Assembly (NCBI GenBank): GCA_014529385.2
Contig: CM043958.1
Span: 121,614,817 to 121,678,816, forward strand
Direction of reading: 5' to 3'
Length of the DNA stretch: 64,000 nt
Source of the DNA: Adiantum capillus-veneris
Lineage: Eukaryota; Streptophyta; Polypodiopsida; Polypodiales; Pteridaceae
The notes beneath the pieces are model-generated. The model saw nothing but the letters and a program-made list of their open reading frames with translations. It was not told where the DNA came from and searched no databases. The translations under genes and the position numbers were made by a program. Shown here in pieces: positions 22,690 through 33,300 of this stretch (position 1 is the first letter of the stretch; each line of letters starts with the position of its first letter).

Positions 22690-23365
22690 TAGTATAGCCA
22701 AGTTCACTTGGAATTGTTCCTACGATGTTAAATTGGAATGTAGTAGCCATTACTGCTTTGAGCTTCATCCAGCTTATGACAATGGTGGAGTTAGCAGCTA
22801 CAGCATCTTCTTCAAGCAATGCCTCATCATATTTCTATCTGGCCTCAAAAACCCTATTCTCTACAGAAATGGGTCATGCCTAATGCCTAGAATAAACTAC
22901 TCAAAACACTTTGGCAGCTTTTTTATTTATTGCAACATCTCTTTATTAATTTTGACCAAAAACAAGAAGGGATCTCTCCACTTACTATTCAATAAACATA
23001 CCATTAATGGATTTGATGTCATTGTCCAATTCTTTACTGCTGAGGCCGATTAATGTAACCTGCATAATGAGTTTGAATCTACATGGTACGTAGTAGTAGA
23101 GCCAAGGTTGCAGCTTGTAAATGTTCCTACAATGTAAAATTGGAATGTAGTAGCCATTCCTGCTTTGAGCTCTAGCCAGCTTATAACAGTGGTGGAGTTA
23201 GCAGTTGCAATGTACTCTTCAAGTATTGCTTCATCATTTCTCTGTCTGCCCTCAAAAACCATTTTTGTCTATTTTATGTGGAAATGTGGCATGCCTAATG
23301 CCTAGGATAAACTAATTAAAACACTTTGGAATCTCTTTATTAATTTTGACCAAAAGCACAAAGTG
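22690..23365. repeat. Tandem duplication, ~407-bp period
   Basis: GTAGTAGCCATT at 22740 and 23147 start long matching stretches (to CCCTCAAAAACC at ~22852 and ~23262, and on through CATGCCTAATGCCTAG and TTTATTAATTTTGACCAAAA). On the minus strand both copies keep a short coding-like frame ('ANSTxVISWxxLKA.MATTFQF'), so a decayed gene or retroelement piece may have been duplicated. I do not recognise the protein. Confidence 0.75.
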
Positions 23366-24298
23366 GTCTCACCAACCAAAATGAGATACTCTAGAGCCTT
23401 ATTTTGTCATGCACATGAGGCTTTCTTCAGCTACTATATAAAGCTTTATTCAATACATGTACCCAACCAATCTACAATATGTTTTTGAAGATTTACATGT
23501 GGAGCTATGAGCATGCCATGAGTAAACTATTATGGATGAGAATAAATGTGAAGAGATTGCATCTCAAGAACATTCTTGTTCTATGTTTGCCCCCATTGTG
23601 TAATGCAAATAAAATATTTCAACATTTTTGTAATGGTTACTTGGACGTGGGTTTATTAATGGTGTATATTTGAGGATTGCCATGATTACTATAATTACAT
23701 GGTATGTTGTTGTTTAGAAGATCAATGAGTGGCTAGGTACAAGAGGTGTTGGCGATGGTTTGAAGTGTAGATCGTGGATGCAGATGGCATGCATCATTAA
23801 TTGTTATTAGACTAGTTATATTTGTGTCGTAAACTAATTTTATGGATAGGTTTAATATTTACCCAAAGTTAACATTCCACTCACTCTTTGCTCTCTTGCT
23901 ATTTGTGATTTTCCATTGGTTTTTCATTAAGGACACCGTTTCTTTTGATTGTTCCATGTTGGGCATACCTTGGACTCAATTGAGTCCAAAAAATTGTGCT
24001 GCATATACAAGGAAAACATTCAAAAACTTTTCTTGCTTTTAGAAGGAAACCATGTTTGACATATCACATGACATTGTCAAGAAAAGTTGGCAAAGCACCT
24101 TGCATGTTTGAAGGATCACCTCTTCAACTACATCCATTGGGAAAATTCCACGCCTTCATTGGCCAACGTTGCCACTCTTGGGCATATATTCCCATTTTTG
24201 TTGTCAAGACTATTGCATCTTGATATGCCCACACCAAGGGCATATCCTGTAAGCTTTATGATTGCAAAATCATTTCTAAAATTGGTCTAGTCATCTAG
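23366..24298. other. No recognisable gene
   Basis: AT-rich with short chance frames only. I found no motif or repeat beyond short AT runs. Confidence 0.35.
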
Positions 24299-24530
24299 AC
24301 CCTAAAATCTTAAGGTTATGGAGAAATATAGTCTAGCCAATTCCAATCCTCCTACATGCTAAGTAGGAATTTACTCAGTTAACTCAAATTGAAGATTTCA
24401 ATCGCTTTGATTTACAAAGACGAAAATACTTTTGAGCTATCAACTTGCATCTAGCTTGAATCCACATTTGATTTTCCACTTACATGTAAAGGCCATTGAA
24501 TTTGGCTTATAGCTATCTATATCATTAGAT
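24299..24530 (+). repeat. Dispersed repeat, copy 1
   Basis: From CCTAAAATCTTAAGGT to ATGTAAAGGCCATTGA and beyond it aligns with 37700-37950 in the same orientation, with moderate divergence and small indels. Non-coding; it could be part of an LTR or a non-autonomous element. A (TG)n run follows at 24538-24560. Confidence 0.75.
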
Positions 24531-24564
24531 GTATGTATGTGTGTGTGTGTGTGTGTGTGTATTC

Positions 24565-25068
24565 ATTCAGGTTTATGGATGACCTATGTAGCATCAACAA
24601 CCCCATATTTGAGATTACTCTTAAAGATATTTATCCACCTTGCTTAAGTATTGAACCTACATTCTCCGAGAGAGTACTATGGCAGGATAAATGGATCGTT
24701 CCTAGAACACACTTCTTGAATACTGAGTTTACTTTGACTCCCCCTTTTTTGGAAAATTTTTATACTAATTTTTTTTTGGAAAAGAGACAATCTTAAACTT
24801 GTGTCCTCTGAGTTTACGAAGAAAAAAAGCAATAGACCATACAAAAATTCTCTACACACTTGTCTTGGAATGCTTTTTCTTATAATGTATGCCTCTTCCG
24901 ACTGTTTTAAAGCATATGAAGAGACTGAAGCTTTGATTGCCAAGTTCATTAAAAACGGGTTTACAAAAAAAGACCTTGTTGCATGCATCTGCAACTCCTT
25001 AGGAAAACACAACTGGACCTACCTCAAGTTTGACTTACATAATCTGATAAGTCTGCTTAAATCAGAAT
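24565..25068 (+). pseudogene. Reverse-transcriptase fragment, tentatively Penelope-like/non-LTR
   Basis: The frame from ~24570 begins with 'RFMDDLCSINNPIFE' then 'IYPPCLSIEPTF'. The [YF]xDD catalytic box followed by NNP.F and IYPP.L is a pattern I associate with a class of RTs often filed with Penelope-like elements (from memory, tentative). After frameshifts, 24880-25068 continues with 'YASSDCFKAYEETEALIAKF' and 'NGFTKKDLV', resembling the helical region after the thumb of those RTs. It is clearly not the Ty1/Ty3 RT type seen elsewhere here. Upstream fingers and any GIY-YIG endonuclease are not visible. The sequence before RFMDD ends in TTCATTCAG, which could be an intron acceptor. Confidence 0.4.
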
Positions 25069-25333
25069 AAATCTAACCTCCGCATAGTTGGTTGCGAATT
25101 AATACAAACACTTCTTGAGGTGGTGACGGGAGCAAAGCGAACCCCGAACCCCGACGGCCTCTAAAACATCGGGGACCGAATGGCGTGCCTCAAGCCTGTC
25201 ATGGTAAAGCAAACAGGGGGCACCACCTAGCTTCAACGGCTAGGACGCAAACAACACACCACCATAACAAAGTTTTCATCCAAGAGAGATGGATGCTTGG
25301 GAGTAATGATGAAGAGGAAATGGAATGAGATCA

Positions 25334-25398
<65 letters not shown>

Positions 25399-26774
25399 GA
25401 TAGGGGGTATAGCGGCTTAGTACTTAGGCACCACAAAAGGATGGCGAATCAGCACACCCTTCACACATACACAAGCTCACTCCAAACACAAGATTAGTTG
25501 GCGATTCGGCACACCTCACATGGGCAAAAAATTGCAAGAAAACATACTCACAAAACCTCAAGCTTTATTTAGAGAATAAGGCGATGAAATGGGGAGCATA
25601 GGGTAGGGGAAAGAGAAGGGAGAGAGTGGTAGAGCACATGGCGGATAGGTGGGAGTTGATGGCGAAGAATCGCACGAGGGTTATGCCCATCATCCTTCAT
25701 TTAGTTGCCCTTCATCTTCCATAGCCAAGGGTGTAGAGGTCATGCTCAAGACAAGCATGGTGATTGCGGTGATGGTGATGGTGTGGATGTGTGTGTGTGC
25801 ACTAGGCACACACAGTGCATAGTGTGTTCTTTGGTGATGTTGTGTGTGTTTAGTGTGATGGTGACCCCTCTTTATATAGGGGAGGAGGGGGGAGAAATTC
25901 TAGAATTTAGAAATGAAGAAATCATTATCTACATAGGCCATGTGACTGTGGGCCCCACTTGTCTGGCTGTGTGTATATGTGCCAGAACAGCAGTCTCATG
26001 AGAGAGAGACTAAGAGAGAGAGATGGGTTGATGAAAAAAAAGTGAGAGGTGACATGGAGAATAAAGTAATTACAAGAGGGGAGAGAGGGGAGTGTGTTCA
26101 GAGGTGAATCTGTGTGCAGATGTGTGTGAACACAAGAAAAATCAGGTAACCACCGGGTGGGGATGGGTCCGTGGGCACCTTTTTTAGTGAAACTGAGTGT
26201 GTGTGAGTGTGGGGGAGGTTATTTAGCTACAAGACAAGAGATATGGCACCCTTTAGAGAGAGAGGGGGATATTTGGGTCATGGGATATGATAGAAGAGAG
26301 AAAGAGGGGGTGGGGTATACTATTTTGGAAGATAGGGTAGGTTGCGTGTGAGTTATGGTGCATTATTGGTGAGTTATAATGCATTATTGGTGAGAGGTGG
26401 GGTAGCTTGAGGGGAGAGAGAAAGGAGAAAGGACAAGGGGAAGAGAGAGGGGGTTGACCTTTTGAGTGGAGGAGAGGAAAAGGGACACCCGGCGGGGCAA
26501 CAGTGAAGAAAAAGGAGGCAAGGTGGGGATGGGCTACCCCGCAGGCATGAGGTGGCCTATTTTACCTTTCTTATATATTTACATAATCATACTTTATTTT
26601 TTCTTACTTTTTCCAATGCCTTTTATCACTCCCTCCATAAGAGGGGGTTTTCATGGGGTGGGGACGAGAGAAGAGGGGTACGGGAGCTTGGCTTGTGAAA
26701 AACCCCCATCAGTGGTAGGCCCCTATTCTATGGGGTCTACTACCTCATATGATAAGGTGCCTGGGAATGGGTGG

Positions 26775-26813
<39 letters not shown>

Positions 26814-26850
26814 ATGTCACAAGACAAAAAAAAGCTTAGCTAATGAGCTT
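25069..26850. other. Low-complexity, purine-rich stretch without a recognisable gene
   Basis: Holds a (GA)n tract (~25337-25396), GAGAGG-rich DNA (25980-26480), a TATA-like CTTTATATAGGGG at ~25870 and a (CA)n tract (~26778-26809). It could be a decayed LTR or promoter region. No terminal repeats seen. Confidence 0.4.
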
Positions 26851-26855
26851 TACAG

Positions 26856-27452
26856 CTACATCTCTATTATGCCGCCCATCACATGATCACACAAACAGCT
26901 ATCACAGTAGAAGCAAGTATTTGGCCGCTCTGCCAAAGGCACGATACGAGTCGCCAAGTCTACCCCATACTCCCGAGTGTGGTGAGTACAGTTAAAATAT
27001 CCTCGTAGCTGATAACCATAACTACGGTATAGGAAAATCTTCTGAGGAGGTAGAAACTGGGCTAGCAGATATAGCCGATCTGAAAAACCAGGCTTTATGG
27101 AATGCTCGATATAATAATACTTAGGCCCTAGACCCACTGCTTTAGTAAGCATCGCCAATCGGATATTATTTTTGAAATGTTCACGACCCCAAAGTGTCAC
27201 TCTGGTCACTCGATCCTGATATGTCCACCACTTTGTTTGAGAAACAGAGGTTCCTAGCTGCGGGAATAGATGCTGTTCATAACGGAGTAATGTTGCTCGA
27301 CGTATAGACTCATTTGACATAAAGAGATGTGCAGTTGCTATGAAAAGAACCTGGTCATGATAGTAGGCCATAATACACCAAGGATGCAAAATAGATGAAG
27401 AATGCCAAACTTTGGAATGATACTCTATACTTGGGGCTTTATATTTGACCAA
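26856..27452 (-). CDS. Unidentified 199-codon ORF
   Basis: Intact minus-strand frame that ends at a TAG (26856-26858). Upstream of 27452 the frame stays open ~16 more codons ('PKKSFFWRWLVKYK') to a TAG, with no ATG, so this may be an exon or the 3' part of a longer frame; TATTAG there could be a splice acceptor. The protein is rich in Tyr, His, Arg and Trp, has a mid segment 'TKWWTYQDRVTRVTLWGREHF', and ends in a Cys cluster ('NTCFYCDSCLCDHVMGG'), possibly metal-binding. No transmembrane segment or signal peptide. I do not recognise the family. A degenerate copy of its N-terminal part lies upstream at 27707-27871. Being open amid decayed DNA suggests recent origin or chance; composition favours real coding. 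Confidence 0.45.
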   Translation of the reverse strand: MVKYKAPSIEYHSKVWHSSSILHPWCIMAYYHDQVLFIATAHLFMSNESIRRATLLRYEQHLFPQLGTSVSQTKWWTYQDRVTRVTLWGREHFKNNIRLAMLTKAVGLGPKYYYIEHSIKPGFSDRLYLLAQFLPPQKIFLYRSYGYQLRGYFNCTHHTREYGVDLATRIVPLAERPNTCFYCDSCLCDHVMGGIIEM

Positions 27453-27706
27453 CCATCTCCAAAAAAAACTTTTTTTAGGAAAGTGTGCCTAATATGGTGT
27501 TGTCTCTCACATTTTAAAAGTTTTTTTTCACATTATTGTGCGGGTGGAAACCTTGCAGAGGGCATGGATAGCATGTATAAATACCTATTGTATACCCGAG
27601 ACCTGATACAACTTACTAGATATGGGTCTAGAGACCTGGGTATGAATATGGGAATCATTGCTATTTAAATTTTACCTTGGGGTGATGTAGTCTGTCTGAC
27701 CGGGCT

Positions 27707-27871
27707 TTACAAATAAATTGGTGAAAACCACTTACTCTGGAAATGATACTCGAGATTTGTTTGTTTAACCAACCATTTAGAATTAAAACAGGTTATTAAC
27801 TCCTGAGACTTATTATGGTTTGGAGATTTTTCCCAAAAAAATATCATATACTCATAGTAGAGAAAGGTGTT
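27707..27871 (-). pseudogene. Degenerate duplicate of the N-terminal part of the preceding ORF
   Basis: A 54-codon open stretch on the minus strand contains 'IFFWEKSP...' and 'KWLVKQTNLEYHFQSKW', matching 'SFFWRWLVK' and 'IEYHSKVW' of the 26856-27452 frame, with the DNA matching too (TGGTTGGT.AAA...GAGTATCATT.C). It ends at a TAA (27707-27709). Suggests a duplicated, partly decayed gene or element on the minus strand. Confidence 0.4.
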
Positions 27872-30800
27872 TTACACTAAGGAAATGCTAAACCCTAAGG
27901 TCATGCTAGCAGATTAAAAATACCTACTGGGGTGTATATACCCGACACCGTATTTAATCACGTCTAGTGAATAAAACCGGGCTTTTTATGGGAATATATG
28001 CTATACCATTGTGGAGGTGACTGTTCGACTTGGCTTCACATTATTTGGTCTCAGTACAAATCCTTAAATTTCTGTAAGCGTGGCTTATGGTCCTTCTTGC
28101 ATCCTCTGCACGCCACCGCTTAGGTTTTTGTGGAAAGGCCGGCGATGACAGACTTTCCCGCCATTTTTTCTTGAGCAGTAGGTGCTGATATTGTGGAATC
28201 TTACCTGCTAAACCTCTGGATTCTGCCTCCGGGTCTTAGGCTATGGGGGATACTGGTGTACATGCCTGGAATGACGTCCTCGATTGGGGGCTTAACCGGT
28301 CCAACTCAACTGTCGTGTCTGCTGCAGAGCAGCATCAACTATTTAAACTTGACTTCTAAGGTGAGTTATCATACTCACATAGCTGCGTCTCTGTTATCAT
28401 TTTCCTGCGTGTGTTAGTTCAAAAACTTTGCGTATTCCATCTACTGGTGGCTGTGGCTCAAACATGCCGAAAAAATCAGAGAAAGCCAGTGTGGAGGCGT
28501 CATCGTCTCCTAATCTTCAGGTTAACAGAAATTCTCTGTCTTGCTCTAAGGAATTTCTTTATACACTTTGTAGCTTTGCTGAGACTGTTTTCTGGGAATT
28601 TTTTTAAAGAAAAAACTTGTTAAATAATCTCCGGATACTGAGCTGTCATGTGAATGGTGGAGGAGATATAAGATTGGCTTGCTTTGTCATCAATGCAAGT
28701 TATGGTTTTGCTTTAACTAATGTGGTATGGGTCCGTGAAATTAGTGGATGGGGAAAGAAAAATCTAGTTTTTTATATCGTTTTCTGAGGGGATTCGTCTG
28801 ACACTGTCGGATATGGAATAAAATGACTTGAGCATGAATAATGGCATGTTTATAGAGCGGACTGCATTGGAAAAAGTAAAGTTAAGCTAGGTTTGATCAA
28901 CTAGTTGATGTATGTCTCGCTGGTCTTTACATAGAGCCAGAAATTCACAAAGATCTAAAAAATAATAAGCTAAAAATAGTGTGCTTATAATGTCAGAAAC
29001 TTATGTCTGCTGTAAAAACTAAGGAGTCGGAGTACAGTTATTTACATGAGCTGACCTCAGACTGAATAGACTCAGATTACAGGTATCGAATTTTGGAATG
29101 AAGAAACTTTGAATAAATTAAAGGATGTTTTCTGATTTACTATTGGATACTGACCTTTTTCTTGTGTCAAAATGAAATTATCTCTTACTCTAGAGACTGG
29201 CAAGTGTTATCCGTTTGACTGATGGTGTTTGTTTTCATAAAATAAACAAAAAAATACATATATATAACCTGGCTCTGGAATCTGACTCTTACTGGTAAGG
29301 GAAGAAGCGTGGATGTCTCAAGTTAAACTTAGAATTACCTCCTAATCTTCAGGTTAACAAGATTTTTTTAATTCTGATATTTTGCCTAAAAAAAACTAGG
29401 TAAGTAGATGGTTTTTTCTTGCTCCGATGACTGTTCTTAAAAAATTCATAGAGAGAAAAGTATATGGAATGGGGTTTTGCTTCGACTAAAGATGTGTTTT
29501 TGCTATGTAAAGTACTGTGAGGCTGGCTCCGAAACATAGCTCTTCTTGGCATGAAGAAAGCGTTAAAATAAACCAGTATCTACTGAGTAATGTTTGATGG
29601 AAATGAAATTAACAAAAAGGGGGGGAGACTGTCTAACTGGTTTTTTTTGTGTGTGTCCTATATATTTTTTTTTTGGAAAAAAGCAGATTGCCAAGTGTAT
29701 GTCTTATCCTTTGACTGCATAAAAATGAGGATAAAGGACATGAAGGGTATATAATGTTGACTCTGGTAATATTTTTTCTCAAATGGGTAATGTACTCATG
29801 AATGGTGTACTGCAGATATGAGAATAACCTGTCTTACACTAAAAGAATGAGATATTTGTAAGTAGTTGGATAAGTTTGGTGACTTTGCTGAGGTAATTTC
29901 GGAAAAAGGACTTACCCGGAATTGAATCTGTTACTAAAATCTGGTGCCTATTTTAGTAAAAACTACTTGAGAGGATTCAGAGGTCATTCAAAGCTGTTTT
30001 TTTTGGAAATAGTGGCCAAGCATATTATTTTACAGTAGGGTATGATAGGTTTCGCATACCCGATTATAAGATTAAATGAGGTTTTTTTAACTCAACTTTT
30101 TTACAAGTAAGATTGATCTTTTTTCCCGGTAGCCTATTGTACTGAAGCGGCTAAAAAGGTTATTCTGTGTACTGGCTTCGGGTATGGTGCCCTTGATGCT
30201 GACTTCACATACCGGACTAAAGGTTAAATAAAATGCAAGTTTTCAGCATTGTCATATACTATAAGAATAGAGGTAGGTTCTGATTAACCTATCACTTAGT
30301 TCAAAGAGGTGGCAGATTTCTGATGGTAGAAGTTCGGTTGAACCTTGGCTTCTCAATTCCTTTTTAACTTCTTCTGCTGGCTTCTTTTTCTCATTTAAAG
30401 TATATAGGCACTTGGCCTTACCTAACATCTTACTAGTAAGTTTGATCTCGATACCACAAGGTAAACATATAGTGACCTTAAGTGGATCCTGGCTGGTTAA
30501 ATTTGATGTTTTTTATAGCAAAAGTTTTTTTCGGATTTAACTAAAATGGTACTCTGAATTTACAGATTACTTCAGTGTTACTACCCTAACTTCTGATAGT
30601 TGATAGGAAGGAATGCATGATATGGTGTTGAGCATGGCATACAGTTCCCTCTATCTGGGCATAACCTGAGATTGGTAATTTTTTTTTTTCCGGACCGAGT
30701 CTAAGTTGGCTCACTATGACTAAGTGGTCCAATATATTGTAGTATACATTTTGTTAGCTGGCATATGGCAGCAGTAGGAATGACATAACATGAAAGTAAG

Positions 30801-31536
30801 GAACTTTGGGAATAATGGTTATGATTTTTCTCTAAAGAAGGGGTATCTCCGCTAGGTAATAAGTGGTAAAAACTAAAAGTATTTTGGGGGATATCTTAGC
30901 CCGATTATAAAATAAGTCCCGAATAAGAGGCTATATTACAAATGTTGTTGATAGACAAGGTAGTGGGTATTTTTTCAAACTAGAATAATCTAGTTAAGGA
31001 TGAAGTTCTGGAAATTTTTTTTGCTACTTAAAATTTTTTTAAGATTAGAGGAAAAATAAAACATAATTTATGGCTACTCTATGGGGTTGGGTACCGTCTG
31101 TATCAGATTGGCTGAGAAGCCAAGGATCTTCGTTCTTACCATTTATTTTTAAAAAATCAAATATTCAAGTTAAGGACTATGTTTTTTTTATGGTGACATG
31201 GATAACAACTGGGATGCCCAGCATCACCTGTGTACAGTCAGGTGCTAACGAACTGTTTTCTTGTGGCTATGGGTGTAGGTGAGGGCTACCTTCCTTGATT
31301 AAAACGTCCAGTTCTTAACAAATGGTGGATCTCGTAGTGTGATACAAGATTTCCCAGACTTTGGGTTTAAGGATACTTGAGTTGTATTTTGTTATCTTCA
31401 TTACCTTGTACATAATTTATTTTCAACTGCAAATAAATTACTGTGCAAAGCCACAGTATTTTTCTAGAATTGTTGTGTGTGAACAGTTAGTGTTCGTTTG
31501 CGTATAATTTTATAGATTTAAAACTGCTACATATAC

Positions 31537-31538
<2 letters not shown>
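27872..31538. other. ~3.7 kb of unrecognised sequence, C-poor on the plus strand
   Basis: Only short frames. Visible features: a splice-donor-like AAGGTGAGT at ~28360; an ATG at 28464 opening a 19-codon frame ('MPKKSEKASVEASSSPNLQ') that ends at CAG|GTTAAC; an exact 21-bp direct repeat spanning that junction (28507-28527 and 29339-29359); an ATG-led 70-codon frame at 31070-31282; and an AATAAA at ~31430. It could be an intron-rich host gene, a non-coding transcript or an unknown element. Text differs visibly from the flanking retroelements. Confidence 0.3.

Positions 31539-31604
<66 letters not shown>
31539..31604. repeat. (AT)n tract, left part of an interrupted array
   Basis: Uninterrupted AT units ending TATAC, the target duplication of the copia element inserted at 31605. 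The array resumes at 36912. Confidence 0.97.
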
Positions 31605-31927
31605 TGTTGAGATGTCGAGCTCTACACCTTGAGCTGGCATCCACTACGGGTCTTGGCCGCTTACGGCATTTACTCACTGGCGCGTTAGGTGACCGACATG
31701 GAGAATCTCTGCCAGTGATTCTACAGCTGGACTACACTTATAGTGCCAGCCTAGTACGCTTCTAGCGAGTTCACACTTAGTGACCGCATGTACATATGTG
31801 CTACTTTTCAGCTTTAGCATTTAGTCATTTTTGTACTCTCTTTTCTGTGAAGAAGAAGAAGAAGCTTTCCATCTCTGTGTGCTTTGTGCTTGTCTTGTGT
31901 AGCTCTCTTGCATCCTCATTCTTTACA
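31605..31927 (+). repeat. 5' LTR of the copia element
   Basis: TGTTGAGATGTCGAGCTC ... CATTCTTTACA, followed directly by the primer binding site. Same length as the 3' copy. Confidence 0.97.
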
Positions 31928-31943
31928 TGGTATCAGAACCTGG
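31928..31943 (+). other. Primer binding site (initiator-Met tRNA type)
   Basis: TGGTATCAGAACCTGG directly after the LTR; TGGTATCAGA is the standard complement of the 3' end of plant initiator tRNA-Met. Confidence 0.9.
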
Positions 31944-32216
31944 TGCAGGCAAGAGAGGCTAAGAGAGCAAGAGCATCACAATCCCTTTGTTCGCAATCCA
32001 CGACCAGATGCACAAGTTAGGGGTTTTTCGCACAAGTTTCTGAACAGGTCTCCAAAGTGCAGTATACAGAGATTTACTGTACAAGTACAGTGGTTGTATG
32101 TACGCTTGATTGTGGACACTCGTTGAGTGTAGAAAGCGTTACAGGTACCACGATAGCAGGTTCAGCAGATTTGCAAGTTTTTGCATATTGCAACTATTTT
32201 GTCTTAGTGCTTCAAG

Positions 32217-33300
32217 ATGTCTGACGGTTTCAGTCAGATTGTTACTGAGAAGCTTGAGAAAAATAACTACCCTGCATGGAAGTTCAGAATAACCAATTTC
32301 CTAAAAGGAAAAGGTTATTGGGACTATGTAGAAGGAGACAATGAAAAGGAACCAGAGATTCCCGAGGCAAATGCTACAGCAGAACAAAGGAAAGCTTTGA
32401 GGGACTGGCAACAAGGCCAGAGCAAAGTGATGTATTGGCTTTCTATGAGCATCATAGATGGCATGATGGGCTATCTACAGGATGTTGAAACCCCCACCAT
32501 TTCATGGAGAAACTTAGGCAGAGTGTTCGAGGTGAACACCAAGGCCAGGAAGCTTCAACTAAAGTCGAAGCTAAATCAGGTTAAGAGGAACAACCTCTCA
32601 ATCAATGATTATGCCTTGAAGATCAAGAGTATCATTGAAGCTTCAACTAAAGTCGAAGCTAAATCAGGTTAAGAGGAACAACCTCTCAATCAATGATTAT
32701 GCCTTGAAGATCAAGAGTATCATTGAGGCTCTTGGATCTATTAAAGTCTCAGTGGAAGACAATGACATTGTCCGTGCATGCTTGGATGGTCTAGGAGATG
32801 AGTATGTACATTTTAGGTCTTCCATGAATACAAGAGACGACATCCCCGTGTTCCAAGATTTGATTTCTATGCTTATTCTTGAGGAGAAGAACCTTGACAC
32901 ATCTTCTTCTCATGGCAGAAATAATTCTGAACAGGCCTTCTATTCTAACTCCAACAGAGGTAGAGGTAGAGGTCGTGGTCGAGGCCCAAGGGGTTGCAAG
33001 GGCCAATTTCTGGAAGGTCAATCAAATCAAAACAATGCAGGTGGCAGGGGAAACCAGTCTCAAGGCAGGGGGAGTCAAAGAGGTCGTGGTGCAGGATCAA
33101 GCAGGCAGCAACATACTCCAGATAGCAGAGAATGTTGGACTTGTGGTGAAAGAGGTCACATGTCACGTGACTGTCCAAAGGGAAAAGCAAGTGGAAAGAG
33201 AGAACATGGCAACTATGCATCTACTAGCAGAGATGCAGATGACAGCAAAAACGAGCGCATGTTTGTTATGCAGCATGTAATGAATACAATGACTGCAGAG
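32217..33300 (+). pseudogene. Copia Gag (UBN2-type domain and zinc knuckle)
   Basis: ATG at 32217 opens 'MSDGFSQIVTEKLEKNNYPA', the usual start of copia gag, followed by the helical gag domain. An exact 88-bp tandem duplication (32551-32638 = 32639-32726) shifts the frame; downstream the frame resumes from 32635 and continues with 'FQDLISMLILEEKNL', an Arg/Gly-rich segment (~32950-33100) and an intact CX2CX4HX4C knuckle ('CWTCGERGHMSRDC'). The duplication is the only lesion I see in gag. Gag forms the particle and binds element RNA. Confidence 0.93.
32551..32726 (+). repeat. Exact 88-bp tandem duplication within gag
   Basis: The two units are identical as far as I can read. 88 is not a multiple of 3, so the second unit puts gag out of frame. 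Identity of the units implies a very recent event or an assembly artefact. Confidence 0.95.

Noticed and set aside
25117-25240. GC-rich GGTGGTG...CACCACC stretch as an RNA gene
   Set aside because: Only the outermost 7 bp pair convincingly; no tRNA or snRNA features.
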